This document shows, piece after piece, positions 1 through 7,618 of a stretch of DNA of 8,111 bases (positions within the stretch are counted from its first letter, which is position 1; each line of letters opens with the position of its first letter). The notes below the pieces were generated by a model. That model searched no databases. It saw only the letters and a program-made list of their open reading frames with translations, and was not told the DNA's origin. A program made the translations under genes and the position numbers. This DNA comes from Balneolales bacterium. GTDB lineage: Bacteria > Bacteroidota > Rhodothermia > Balneolales > Natronogracilivirgulaceae. The stretch covers positions 1 to 8,111 of the forward strand of contig SKYY01000059.1 of assembly GCA_007127665.1 (NCBI GenBank), written 5' to 3'.

Positions 1-2765
1 GTGGCCAGCGGGTTTTCAGGGTCGATGTAACCCGCCTTGGAAGCTGCCGGAGTCACTACGTTAACGTTGGGACCGGTATCCACGCTTCCGTCCGGGTTGA
101 TGCTTATGAAGATCGGGGATTCGGAGGGAGCAATACTGTTACGCGCATTTCCAAAGGAGAAGGAGGTTACGGCATAGTAGTACCGGCGTCCGTTCACCAC
201 ATCTTCATCCACAAACGTGCGCTGTATTCCGCTGTTTGATCCGAGATTGAACTGCACTCCATTGATAGCAACGGGGTGTAAACCGGACCATTCGTTTTCC
301 AGGTCGAAGATGGCCAGCGGCTGATGGAAGATCCTGTTGCCATCGGCATCGGTGATATTGAGAATATCCTGGAAACCGGGATCGGTGGATCGGTATACCT
401 TGTAGCCCTGGAAGCTACGGGCGTCGGAGTCGGTGTTCCCGGGCAGACGCGACAGGTACCGGTCGAAGTGATCCTCGGCGATTTCGTCCCAGTACAGCGT
501 TACTTTTCCGTCACCGGCAACGGCGGTCACGTTGGGTGCCGGTGGAGCCGTGGCAAACTGGTAGTCGGCCGCATAGGCGTTGAAAGCCTGGTCAAGGTTG
601 TTATTCACGCGGGCGCGGTCACCTGTGGGAGCGTCATAATCGGAAACATTGGTCTGAGCCACCGTCACGGCAATCGAAAACCGTTCGATTTGTCCACGCT
701 GAAGCGGGAACAGTGATGAGGTGACAAGGATATCCGTGTCATCGCCCGGCTGGGCTTCCTCGCCCAGGTTCCCCGGGAGCATCCGGTTGCGCCAGAATCC
801 GCCATCTCGGGCGAACGAGGTACCGGAACCAAGTGAACCTGCCAGCGGGAAGGTCACCGAGGAGATACCGATCATGTCGGACTCGGCAACGCTGGTCTTG
901 TCGATGTTGGGTTCACCGGGGAAAGGCGTACCGGCTCCGGACGTCGGGAAACCGTCCCCTTCGCCACGCGCGCCGCTGAAAGGAACACCGTCCAGACCCA
1001 CGTCATCCTGCATGGCGTTCCATGCCATATTGTTATCGAAGTAGTCATCCCGAGCCTCATCAATCATCGGCGCCGAGGTATGATAGTTCCGGAAATAATT
1101 ATCAAAAGCGCCCGGCGATCGGTAACCGCCATCTACGTGCACCTGGTTGAGTGCATCCTGATAGTTCAGGATCATATTGCGGAAACTTTCATCTTCAGCC
1201 ATGCGCTCACGGATCTTCTGATTGGGCACAATCAATCCCCTCTGAAGCGTATCACCCACTTCATACTGGTCCCACAAGTAATTGATGTAACGTACCGGAC
1301 GCTCGATAAACCGGCGCTGGGCCCGGTCGAAAAACTGCTTGGTTCGGTGAAGTTCTTCATTCTCGTCAATAAGACCGTTGAGGTTGTTGTCGAACAGATC
1401 CGTGTTGGATGCGTTCGGAAACAGGTCGTTCGGACCCAGATCCACATCCTCGGTGAGATTGTAGCATCGGCCGGTAAGGGTGAACTCGCGCCCCTGACTT
1501 ACGAAGGTACCTCCTCCTTCCGGATATTCCATGATAATCCGGCTGTTATTCTCATTTATAAGCACAAACCGGTCACCAGGTCTATCACCATCAGGTGGAC
1601 ATATTGTGCGCGTTCCGAAATCGTTTTCCACAAACTCCGGAATGACCTCCATCATAAGCACAGCGGTATTTTGAAAGAAACCGCCGTTGGCTTCGACAAG
1701 TGGTTGCAGCAGATCGGGGTTTTCGTCATCGTACCAATCACTTGCACTCATATACAAATCGCTGTCACCGTCGTTGTCAATACCGTCTATGGAATTACCC
1801 GGGGTCTCGAGGAACTGGATCCCGGCCATGCCGACAAGTCCGTCCCCAAAGTGGGAACGCCCGGAGCGGGGGGTGAGATGGGTGAGGTATGAGATGGCCG
1901 AGCGCTCGTCAAACTCGGGCAGGTCGTTGCCGCCGCCCCCTACAAGGTCGGCGATCCAGAGCGTGAATGCCATCTTGTCATAGTCGAACGAACCGTCGTT
2001 GCGGATCTCGAAGATATTGAAGTGTACATCGCGGATAAGAGTCTGCGACCAGGCCATGATCCGGGCGTCAATGATCAGGCCAAGGCCGCCGCGTGTGAAA
2101 TCGGTTTCGTCCGGACGGAAAATCTCATCGTCGCTAAACTCTCCAAGGAAGCGGGAGTAAAGGTTGCCGCTGGCACGGTAGAAAAACTCCTGGTCGGCAT
2201 TAAACTGGTCCTTGCCGAAATAACCGTTCCAGGACCCGCTCCATCCCGGATCGGTCTCATCGTCCATCTTGTCCGGCCAGAAGGCTGGCCAGGTCTCCCG
2301 GCGGTCGCTGCGGGCATACATTTCCGGAACATCCGGATTGTAGTAGCCCGGCACGGGGTTCATGTCCCAGCTGGACCCGTCGGGCGCGGTCCGTCCGTTT
2401 GGCGTGAGCACGATCGGGAAGCGCTCGGGGCCGGTTTCAGACTGGTTTTCCACTTCAGCGCCAACGAAAAAGGCCACCAGGGCAATGTACACCCGGTTGG
2501 TATTGCGCGGGAACTCAAAGGTGACCTCATCCGCAGCATCACCGGTTAGTCGTCCGCCCCAGCCAAAGTTGTGGTAGGTGGCCCGGAGATTGTTCCCATC
2601 CAGGATCATCTTGCGGCGCGCTTCAAAAGATCCCCGTTCGTTGCCGGGTTCGTGGTCGACATCCCCGCCGTTCTGCGCGATGGCGGATCCGTCACCGAGA
2701 AGCAGCAAACCCAACAGGATAATCGCGCTTTTAAGCAGTTTTGTACAGGTAGAAAATGGGTTCAT
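1..2765 (-). CDS. Large secreted protein of unknown function with Ca-binding loops and fibronectin-III-like domain (C-terminus off window)
   Basis: An uninterrupted frame of 921 codons from the ATG at 2765 to the left edge; no stop is present, so the C-terminus is missing. Residues 1-30 are a signal peptide (hydrophobic core IILLGLLLLG, cleavage after AIA before QNG). I do not recognise residues 45-740 as a named domain. They are rich in aromatic, Asp and Asn residues, as in beta-rich exported proteins. Asp-rich DGIDNDGDSD lies at 327-336. Residues 459-470 (DNNLNGLIDENE) fit the 12-position EF-hand loop rule, so calcium binding is likely. Cys389 and Cys434 could form a disulfide. About 740-872 resembles a fibronectin-III fold (APPAPNVTAVAGDGKVTLYWD ... 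GYKVYRS ... RYYYAVTSFS) with an insertion. FCB proteins of this build often end in a type IX secretion sorting domain, which would lie outside the window. The gene follows the TonB-dependent receptor, so a surface partner or substrate-capture role is plausible but unproven. The start lacks a Shine-Dalgarno. Confidence 0.88.
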   Translation of the reverse strand, partial: MNPFSTCTKLLKSAIILLGLLLLGDGSAIAQNGGDVDHEPGNERGSFEARRKMILDGNNLRATYHNFGWGGRLTGDAADEVTFEFPRNTNRVYIALVAFFVGAEVENQSETGPERFPIVLTPNGRTAPDGSSWDMNPVPGYYNPDVPEMYARSDRRETWPAFWPDKMDDETDPGWSGSWNGYFGKDQFNADQEFFYRASGNLYSRFLGEFSDDEIFRPDETDFTRGGLGLIIDARIMAWSQTLIRDVHFNIFEIRNDGSFDYDKMAFTLWIADLVGGGGNDLPEFDERSAISYLTHLTPRSGRSHFGDGLVGMAGIQFLETPGNSIDGIDNDGDSDLYMSASDWYDDENPDLLQPLVEANGGFFQNTAVLMMEVIPEFVENDFGTRTICPPDGDRPGDRFVLINENNSRIIMEYPEGGGTFVSQGREFTLTGRCYNLTEDVDLGPNDLFPNASNTDLFDNNLNGLIDENEELHRTKQFFDRAQRRFIERPVRYINYLWDQYEVGDTLQRGLIVPNQKIRERMAEDESFRNMILNYQDALNQVHVDGGYRSPGAFDNYFRNYHTSAPMIDEARDDYFDNNMAWNAMQDDVGLDGVPFSGARGEGDGFPTSGAGTPFPGEPNIDKTSVAESDMIGISSVTFPLAGSLGSGTSFARDGGFWRNRMLPGNLGEEAQPGDDTDILVTSSLFPLQRGQIERFSIAVTVAQTNVSDYDAPTGDRARVNNNLDQAFNAYAADYQFATAPPAPNVTAVAGDGKVTLYWDEIAEDHFDRYLSRLPGNTDSDARSFQGYKVYRSTDPGFQDILNITDADGNRIFHQPLAIFDLENEWSGLHPVAINGVQFNLGSNSGIQRTFVDEDVVNGRRYYYAVTSFSFGNARNSIAPSESPIFISINPDGSVDTGPNVNVVTPAASKAGYIDPENPLA

Positions 2766-2795
2766 CAGTTTGTTCAAATTTGTTTCGTGGAGTCA

Positions 2796-2815
2796 CTTTG
2801 AGCACTCATGCAAAG
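2796..2815 (-). other. Small intergenic hairpin between receptor and secreted-protein genes
   Basis: In the transcript, CTTT and GCA pair with TGC and AAAG around a TGAG loop, leaving a two-base bulge. This gives a seven-pair stem within 20 nt, inside the 112-bp gap between the receptor stop and the next ATG. No U-run follows, so it is not a standard terminator. It could mark an mRNA processing or stability point that sets different levels of the two proteins, but the stem is short and may be fortuitous. Confidence 0.25.
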
Positions 2816-2877
2816 GGATTTTGTGGATACGGTGACCCTTCAGCATGACCGTTTCATGACGGAGTTACTGATCAGTT

Positions 2878-5727
2878 TTAAAAGGATATCTCAATGCCGA
2901 ACTGGATACGTCGCGGTTCGGTATACAGGAACGGGTTGTCATAGTACCCGGGATCGACCTGAGCGGGCTGGTTTTCCGGGAGCGGCGCATCGGCCGTACC
3001 GGAGTCTGCAAAGACGAAATTGACGTTTCGGGTGTCCAGCAGATTGTAGACATTCAGTGTGGCACGCACATTGGCAGCAGCAACGGTCAAACCGTAATAC
3101 AGGTTGATGTCAAAGGTCAGGTTTTCCGGTTTGCGCAGGCTGTTCTGCTCAAAGTAAGTCAGGGCGGTGATGCCGGTTCGCGTACTGAAGGTGGCATCCG
3201 CAGTATAGGGCTCACCCGTCCGGAAACGGGCAATCATGCTTCCTCCCCAGTTATTGCCGACATAATATGCGGTGGCATTGAGCTGGTGCCGGCGGTCCCA
3301 GTCCAGCGGCTGCAGCATCTGTGTCAGTGGCGCTCCTGTGGTATCGCCGCGTGAAACGGCCGCATTGAACTCGGCCTGTGGATCGGAGTTGGTGCCCTCG
3401 GCCATCATGAAGGTGTAGTCAAAAACCATGTTCAGCTGCCGGCCGAGCTGCTGGGTCAGCGTGGCTGTGACACCTTTGACATTGGCATAATCACGGTTCA
3501 CCCAGGTTCCATAGCGGATGCCCGGATTGGAGGTCAGGTTGGTCGGACCGGAGGAGATCCAGTCGCGGATATCGCGGTAGAATCCACTTACCTCCAGAAC
3601 CGTTCCGGGAATCAGCTGCTGCTGTAATCCCAGCTCGTACTGGATGGTCTGCTGGGGCTTCAGGTCCGGGTTGCCGTACACCCCGAAGATGCCCGACGTC
3701 TGCGGCATCACGATCCGGTCCCCGTTGAAAAGCCGCTCATACTCCGGAATTTGCAGGAAATAGCCGTAGGAAAAGTGGATCACCCCGGTTTCGCTGATCG
3801 GATAAGCTACGCCAAGACGCGGGCTCATCTGAAATTTCGGGGATGCGGATGTCCAGAAATCTTCATGTCGCTCATTGGGCAGTTTGAACAGGTCCGGGTC
3901 ACGTGAATCAGCCGGAATCCTGCCGTTCGACTGGAAGTATTCGAAGCGCAGGCCGGCATTGATGATCAGGTTTTCGTATTCGATACGGTCCTGAATGAAC
4001 GCACTGAGCAGCCAGGGTTTGCGGGTGTAGTACTCACGCTGACGTCCGTCGCGTATCGGCACACCCAGCCCATCGGTATCCGGCAGCTCAATGATATTGG
4101 GCCCCGCCGGCTGCAGACTGAACGCGTCCCGCTCAATGATATCCTGCTGAAACTCGATACCCGCCTTGATCTGGTGGATGTTATTCAGCTGGCTGGTGAT
4201 ATCGCCCTTCAGGATGAAGGTCTGCGTAGTCCGGTCCTCCACGTAATTGTCCGTGCCAATGATCGTATAACGACCCGATCCGCCGGCAAAACGTGGTGGC
4301 AGATCCGATATCCGGTCAAAGTTGAAGTAGCGGGGGTCATTCAGGTCATCAAACAGCCGCTGCTCAAAATTGCTGTAACGCATGGCGGCATTGATATTGA
4401 AAAAGGTGTTCGCACTCGGGGTCACCGTGATCCGCAGGTTGTTGTAGAAACGGGTGCGGTCAAAGGTGGAGATGCCACCGGGGACCAGACGCATGGTGTG
4501 TCCGACACCGACATCCCCCTCTTCCACCGAGTAGTTCCCGATCAGGTTGACCCGGAATCCGCGGAAAACATTCCACTGCAGGTTGTATTGCCCGGTAAAC
4601 GAATTGAACTGCTGAAGCGGCACCAGCGTACTGTCACGCTCGCCCGAATCGGTGTAGTAGATCCACTGGTTGTCCTGGCTGATGACGTCAATCCACGGCA
4701 GATCGTCATCAATCCGGTCCCCGAAGCGGTTTACGGGATCATCGACAGGCACACGTGCGTACTCTGGACGTCCGAACCGGTCGGTTCCGGGAAGTGTGGG
4801 TCCGTAGGGCGCGAATGCATTGCGGCCGTTGAACCAGCCATCAGTATTGAAATAGCGGCCGCTCACGAAGAAGGTTAACCGGTCGCGTATGATCGGTCCG
4901 GCCAGCGTTCCCTCGAGATTGTACTGATTGGACGGACGCAGATCCGTCAATCTGTGCGAAACACCTTCATAGAGATGCCTGTCCGGTGTGAGATAATCAC
5001 CCGCCCAGGTACGGAAGGAACCCTGGAAATTGTTGGTTCCGGCACGGGTGGATATGTTGATGATACCGGACATTGCCTGGCCGAATTCGGCATTGTAGGC
5101 ACCGGATACCACCTGAAGCTCCTCAATATTCTGGTTTTCGAGGCGGATCCCGAGCGAGCGGTCAAAGTCATCCGTTACGCGGATCCCGTCCACAATATAG
5201 GCCACCTCTGTGGCGCGACCGCCGCGGATGTGGATCTGGCCGCTACTGCTCTGGGTCACCCCGGCCTGCAGGTTGAGTACGTCGCCGACTTCCTGGACCG
5301 GCATGGCCTCCAGCTGCTGGCGCGAAACACGCGCCTCCGAGCTGGTCCGGTCGCGTGTGACCACATCCCTTGGGGCCTCAAAAACGACCTCCTGACCCTC
5401 AAACATCTCTTCCTGCATTTCGATGTCGAGATTGGTCCGCAGGCCACTCTGGACCAGCACATTTTGGATAAACTGGGTCTGATATCCAACGTACCGGACC
5501 ACAATGGTATAGGTACCCGGACGCACATTCAGGATCCGGTAATTGCCGTCCAGGTCCGTGGATGCGCCAATGGTGGTACCCTCGATCAGGACGTTCGCCC
5601 CAATCAGCGGTTCACCGTCGTTGGCATCGGTGACCTGACCGGATATGAAACCTGCCTGAGCCAGTACCGGTGCACTGCTGACAAGAAGCATCACTAATAT
5701 GAGGAAAGATGCGTAAACTTTTTTCAT
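2878..5727 (-). CDS. TonB-dependent outer-membrane receptor with carboxypeptidase-regulatory-like N-terminal domain
   Basis: A 949-residue outer-membrane active transporter energised by TonB-ExbBD; the substrate is not evident. The frame stays open upstream to 5835, but the ATG at 5727 is chosen because MKKVYASFLILVMLLVSS begins a typical signal peptide (cleavage near VLA-QAG, residue 23). The upstream extension overlaps the foldase gene and has no signal character. Residues 27-105 are a carboxypeptidase-regulatory-like beta-sandwich (GQVTDANDGEPLIGANV; DGNYRILNVRPGTYTIVVRYVGY). EGQEVVFEAPR at 110-120 may be the TonB box. The plug covers about 120-230 (QIHIRGGRATEVAYIVDGIRV; GAYNAEFGQAMSGIINISTRAG). 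The rest is the 22-strand barrel, with GNPDLKP at 685-691, FYRDIRDWI near 716-724, and a C-terminal IQFGIEISF ending in the aromatic residue recognised by the BAM machinery. It lies 46 bp after the foldase and 112 bp before the secreted protein. The start context is A-rich with no Shine-Dalgarno. No SusD neighbour is seen, so a SusC label is not justified. Confidence 0.94.
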   Translation of the reverse strand: MKKVYASFLILVMLLVSSAPVLAQAGFISGQVTDANDGEPLIGANVLIEGTTIGASTDLDGNYRILNVRPGTYTIVVRYVGYQTQFIQNVLVQSGLRTNLDIEMQEEMFEGQEVVFEAPRDVVTRDRTSSEARVSRQQLEAMPVQEVGDVLNLQAGVTQSSSGQIHIRGGRATEVAYIVDGIRVTDDFDRSLGIRLENQNIEELQVVSGAYNAEFGQAMSGIINISTRAGTNNFQGSFRTWAGDYLTPDRHLYEGVSHRLTDLRPSNQYNLEGTLAGPIIRDRLTFFVSGRYFNTDGWFNGRNAFAPYGPTLPGTDRFGRPEYARVPVDDPVNRFGDRIDDDLPWIDVISQDNQWIYYTDSGERDSTLVPLQQFNSFTGQYNLQWNVFRGFRVNLIGNYSVEEGDVGVGHTMRLVPGGISTFDRTRFYNNLRITVTPSANTFFNINAAMRYSNFEQRLFDDLNDPRYFNFDRISDLPPRFAGGSGRYTIIGTDNYVEDRTTQTFILKGDITSQLNNIHQIKAGIEFQQDIIERDAFSLQPAGPNIIELPDTDGLGVPIRDGRQREYYTRKPWLLSAFIQDRIEYENLIINAGLRFEYFQSNGRIPADSRDPDLFKLPNERHEDFWTSASPKFQMSPRLGVAYPISETGVIHFSYGYFLQIPEYERLFNGDRIVMPQTSGIFGVYGNPDLKPQQTIQYELGLQQQLIPGTVLEVSGFYRDIRDWISSGPTNLTSNPGIRYGTWVNRDYANVKGVTATLTQQLGRQLNMVFDYTFMMAEGTNSDPQAEFNAAVSRGDTTGAPLTQMLQPLDWDRRHQLNATAYYVGNNWGGSMIARFRTGEPYTADATFSTRTGITALTYFEQNSLRKPENLTFDINLYYGLTVAAANVRATLNVYNLLDTRNVNFVFADSGTADAPLPENQPAQVDPGYYDNPFLYTEPRRIQFGIEISF

Positions 5728-5773
5728 CTGTTTTGAATTTTGGGATAATCCAACTTTTGCTGTTTCTAAGTAT

Positions 5774-7498
5774 CTAAAGTTGCAGTTCAATATCACCGAT
5801 GCGCTCATAGTGGATCCTGGCATCGTGGCGGTCAAGGGTTTCCTGTATGATCCGCCTGCGTTCTTCCATTACAAATTCTTCGGTGAGATGTCCGGCAATC
5901 AGGGGCTGTGCTTCCTCAAATGTCATGGGGTGCGGCTCACGCACGCCCAGACATTTAAAGAGGAAGATCACATCACTTCTCATTTCAAAGGGTCCGGCGA
6001 TATCGCCGGGTTGAATGTCTGACAGGGACGGCGAAATGGTACCGAAATGGGTGACCGGGGTGTAGCCGATCTCTCCTCCGACCAGTTTTGCCTCTTCATC
6101 GAAGCCGTACTTCATGAGCGCATCATGAAAAGACATGCCATTCTGGATGGCTTGATACGCTTCTTCGGCCGTTTCCATATCCTGCACAGCCAGCTCGGCC
6201 ATGTTCACCTCGCGGGGGTGGATATAGCTGCTGCGGTTTGTTTCGAATTCCAGTCGTTTCGCACTTTCGGGGATCTCAGCCTGTTCCTTGAGTGCCTGGT
6301 TCAGCCTGCGGTTCAGGTAGTTCTGAAATGTGTTTTCCACTGACATCGCAATTCCGGTCTCATCGTAATGGGGACCGTTCCGGTAAGCCGTCATGGCATA
6401 GGCCCGGTAGGCGACCCCATCCACCAGGTTTCGGAAATTGCGGTCATTGCGGATATTCTCACGGTTCTGCAACGGGGTGAAGTAGGCCTCCTGCAGGAAG
6501 GTACCGACCGTAAGGTCAAATCCATTATAGGAGCCCAAAACACGATCGTGCCAGTCCGCGGGTATCCGTGCGCGGAAATCTTCCATTTCAACATCGGCAA
6601 CCGGATCAAGGTGCAGATGACCATCCACCTGCTCCCAAAGCGCATCCACCAGTTCCTGGTTGAACCGGAACCCGTCAATGACTTCATCCATGTGGTCCCT
6701 GCGCCTCAGTTCGGTTTTCTGGCGGACGGCCAGATCCCGGATCTGTTGCCTGTTTTGCGCGTACTGATATTCGGTGATGATCGGGGTGGTAATGCGGTCG
6801 GTCACCTTGATGATGCTGAACCCGCGGGAAGTGCGCACCGGTTCTGAGATTTCGCCGACCGGCAGGGAGAAGGCGGCGGACTCGAATCCGACATCCATAT
6901 CATCCACTGTGAAGTAACCTAGATCACCGCCCGATTCACGCAGCGACTGCGACTCAAAGATGTCAGCGGCCAACTGCTCGAATGGCACGCCGGCAGAAGC
7001 CAGCTGATAGAGCGAATCGGCGGTTTCGCGGTCGGGCGCATACAGATGGGAGGCGCGCAGATGTGTGTTGTAACGCAGGAAAAGGTCCTGCAGGTCACGT
7101 TCTTCAACCGATACTTCGCGGGCGATGTGCTCCCGCTTGAACTCATCCATCATCACCTGCCGGTAGATCAGGTTTTTCTGATAGGTTCCCTCATGGTCTT
7201 CATGCCAGTTATTATCCACACCGTACTGCACCACCGCATAAAAGCTGACCCGCTGATCCAGGATTTCCCTGAGCAGCGTCGGGGTGACATTAAGGGCGCG
7301 TCCCGAACGCTCAAACACATGCTTGAAGGCCCCCAGAAACTCCTCATCGCTTACCTGGTAGGATCCGATCTCAGCCAAAGACCCGGCAGTCTCCTGCGGG
7401 GCTTCTCTTGAGCAGAATGACAGGGCGAACACCGAGGCGAAAACCACCATAACGGTGAGAAGCAATGCAACGGTTTTGCGGAGGAATGATCTTGGCAT
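5774..7498 (-). CDS. Periplasmic parvulin-type peptidyl-prolyl isomerase / chaperone (SurA/PpiD-like)
   Basis: A 574-residue exported protein of the parvulin (rotamase) family, whose members fold envelope proteins, especially outer-membrane beta-barrels. Residues 1-29 are a basic start plus hydrophobic stretch ending FALSFC. Cys29 could be a lipoprotein site, but Phe at -1 is atypical, so an uncleaved anchor as in PpiD is also possible. Residues 147-236 form a clear rotamase domain: His151 in RASHLY, then GGDLGYF, the AAFSLPVGEISEPVRT region, and GFSIIKV. The usual second active-site His of GFHII is Ser228. A second rotamase-like domain spans about 429-520 (GGEIGYTPV, IQPGDIAGPF) and lacks the catalytic histidines, so it is probably a binding module. 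Charged helical segments flank both domains, as in SurA. The ATG at 7498 directly precedes the signal; no Shine-Dalgarno sequence is visible. The gene ends 46 bp before the TonB-dependent receptor, a likely client. Confidence 0.85.
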   Translation of the reverse strand: MPRSFLRKTVALLLTVMVVFASVFALSFCSREAPQETAGSLAEIGSYQVSDEEFLGAFKHVFERSGRALNVTPTLLREILDQRVSFYAVVQYGVDNNWHEDHEGTYQKNLIYRQVMMDEFKREHIAREVSVEERDLQDLFLRYNTHLRASHLYAPDRETADSLYQLASAGVPFEQLAADIFESQSLRESGGDLGYFTVDDMDVGFESAAFSLPVGEISEPVRTSRGFSIIKVTDRITTPIITEYQYAQNRQQIRDLAVRQKTELRRRDHMDEVIDGFRFNQELVDALWEQVDGHLHLDPVADVEMEDFRARIPADWHDRVLGSYNGFDLTVGTFLQEAYFTPLQNRENIRNDRNFRNLVDGVAYRAYAMTAYRNGPHYDETGIAMSVENTFQNYLNRRLNQALKEQAEIPESAKRLEFETNRSSYIHPREVNMAELAVQDMETAEEAYQAIQNGMSFHDALMKYGFDEEAKLVGGEIGYTPVTHFGTISPSLSDIQPGDIAGPFEMRSDVIFLFKCLGVREPHPMTFEEAQPLIAGHLTEEFVMEERRRIIQETLDRHDARIHYERIGDIELQL

Positions 7499-7563
7499 GA
7501 AACTGAAACTGTGGAGGAGTCCGAAAATCGCGTTTAAAGCGAATATGACGCAAATGTTACCGT

Positions 7564-7591
7564 AATATAATGAAAGCGCTTACATTTTCAA
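7564..7591 (-). promoter_or_regulatory. Predicted sigma70-like promoter for the foldase-receptor-secreted protein unit
   Basis: Read on the minus strand, TTGAAA (7591-7586, five of six matches to the -35 consensus) is followed by a 16-bp spacer and TATATT (7569-7564, five of six matches to the -10 consensus). Transcription would start near 7557 and leave an untranslated leader of roughly 58 nt before the ATG at 7498. The spacer is almost wholly filled by a LacI-type operator, so a bound repressor would cover the polymerase site. Housekeeping promoters in Bacteroidota can deviate from the E. coli consensus (TAnnTTTG type), and no good match to that form was found here. The hexamer assignment is therefore an inference. 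Confidence 0.5.
7571..7584. promoter_or_regulatory. LacI/CcpA-family operator (cre-like), proximal site O1
   Basis: The plus-strand 14-mer TGAAAGCGCTTACA fits every constrained position of the published cre consensus TGWAANCGNTNWCA. It is symmetrical at six of seven base pairs around the central CG, as expected for a LacI-family dimer site. It lies inside the spacer between the predicted -35 and -10 hexamers of the promoter reading toward the foldase gene, the classic position for steric repression. Outside Firmicutes such sites are usually bound by sugar-responsive LacI-family regulators rather than CcpA. No regulator gene is in the window, so the ligand is unknown. Confidence 0.65.
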
Positions 7592-7612
7592 ATACTTTTT
7601 CAGACTTTTTTT
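7585..7612 (-). promoter_or_regulatory. Phased A-tracts: possible curved DNA or UP-like element between the two operators
   Basis: On the minus strand three A-runs follow each other: seven A (7612-7606), five A (7600-7596) and four A (7588-7585). Their centres are about 11 bp apart, close to one helical turn, which is the arrangement that gives intrinsic bending. The block lies immediately upstream of and into the predicted -35 hexamer and fills most of the space between the two operator-like sites. It could act as an UP element for the polymerase alpha subunit or help bend DNA so that repressors on both operators interact. The tracts are seen directly; the roles are inference. Confidence 0.4.
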
Positions 7613-7618
7613 AGGGAA

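Noticed and set aside
1080..1892. Long open frame on the plus strand (270 codons), with similar plus-strand frames at 324-716, 2022-2549, 4174-4878 and 4954-5697.
   Set aside because: All lie antisense to the minus-strand genes, have no recognisable domain or credible start context, and are explained by the codon composition of the real genes.
1..2765. Calling the secreted protein a type IX secretion cargo.
   Set aside because: The C-terminal sorting domain needed to support this would lie beyond the left edge and cannot be seen.
2867..2876. Perfect 10-bp palindrome ACTGATCAGT just after the receptor stop codon.
   Set aside because: It has no loop, no T-run and no second copy; it is likely a chance palindrome.
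2878..5727. Naming the receptor SusC.
   Set aside because: No SusD-like gene is adjacent in the window and the plug lacks features I would rely on for the SusC/RagA subgroup; a general TonB-dependent receptor call is safer.
5728..5835. An in-frame extension of the receptor with an earlier ATG at 5835, overlapping the foldase gene.
   Set aside because: The extra 36 residues show no signal-peptide character and would bury the clear signal peptide that starts at 5727.
7566..7571. A perfect TATAAT on the plus strand, suggesting a divergent promoter.
   Set aside because: No good -35 hexamer stands at proper spacing, and there is no plus-strand gene downstream; it would read antisense into ispG. 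It largely overlaps the minus-strand -10 element.
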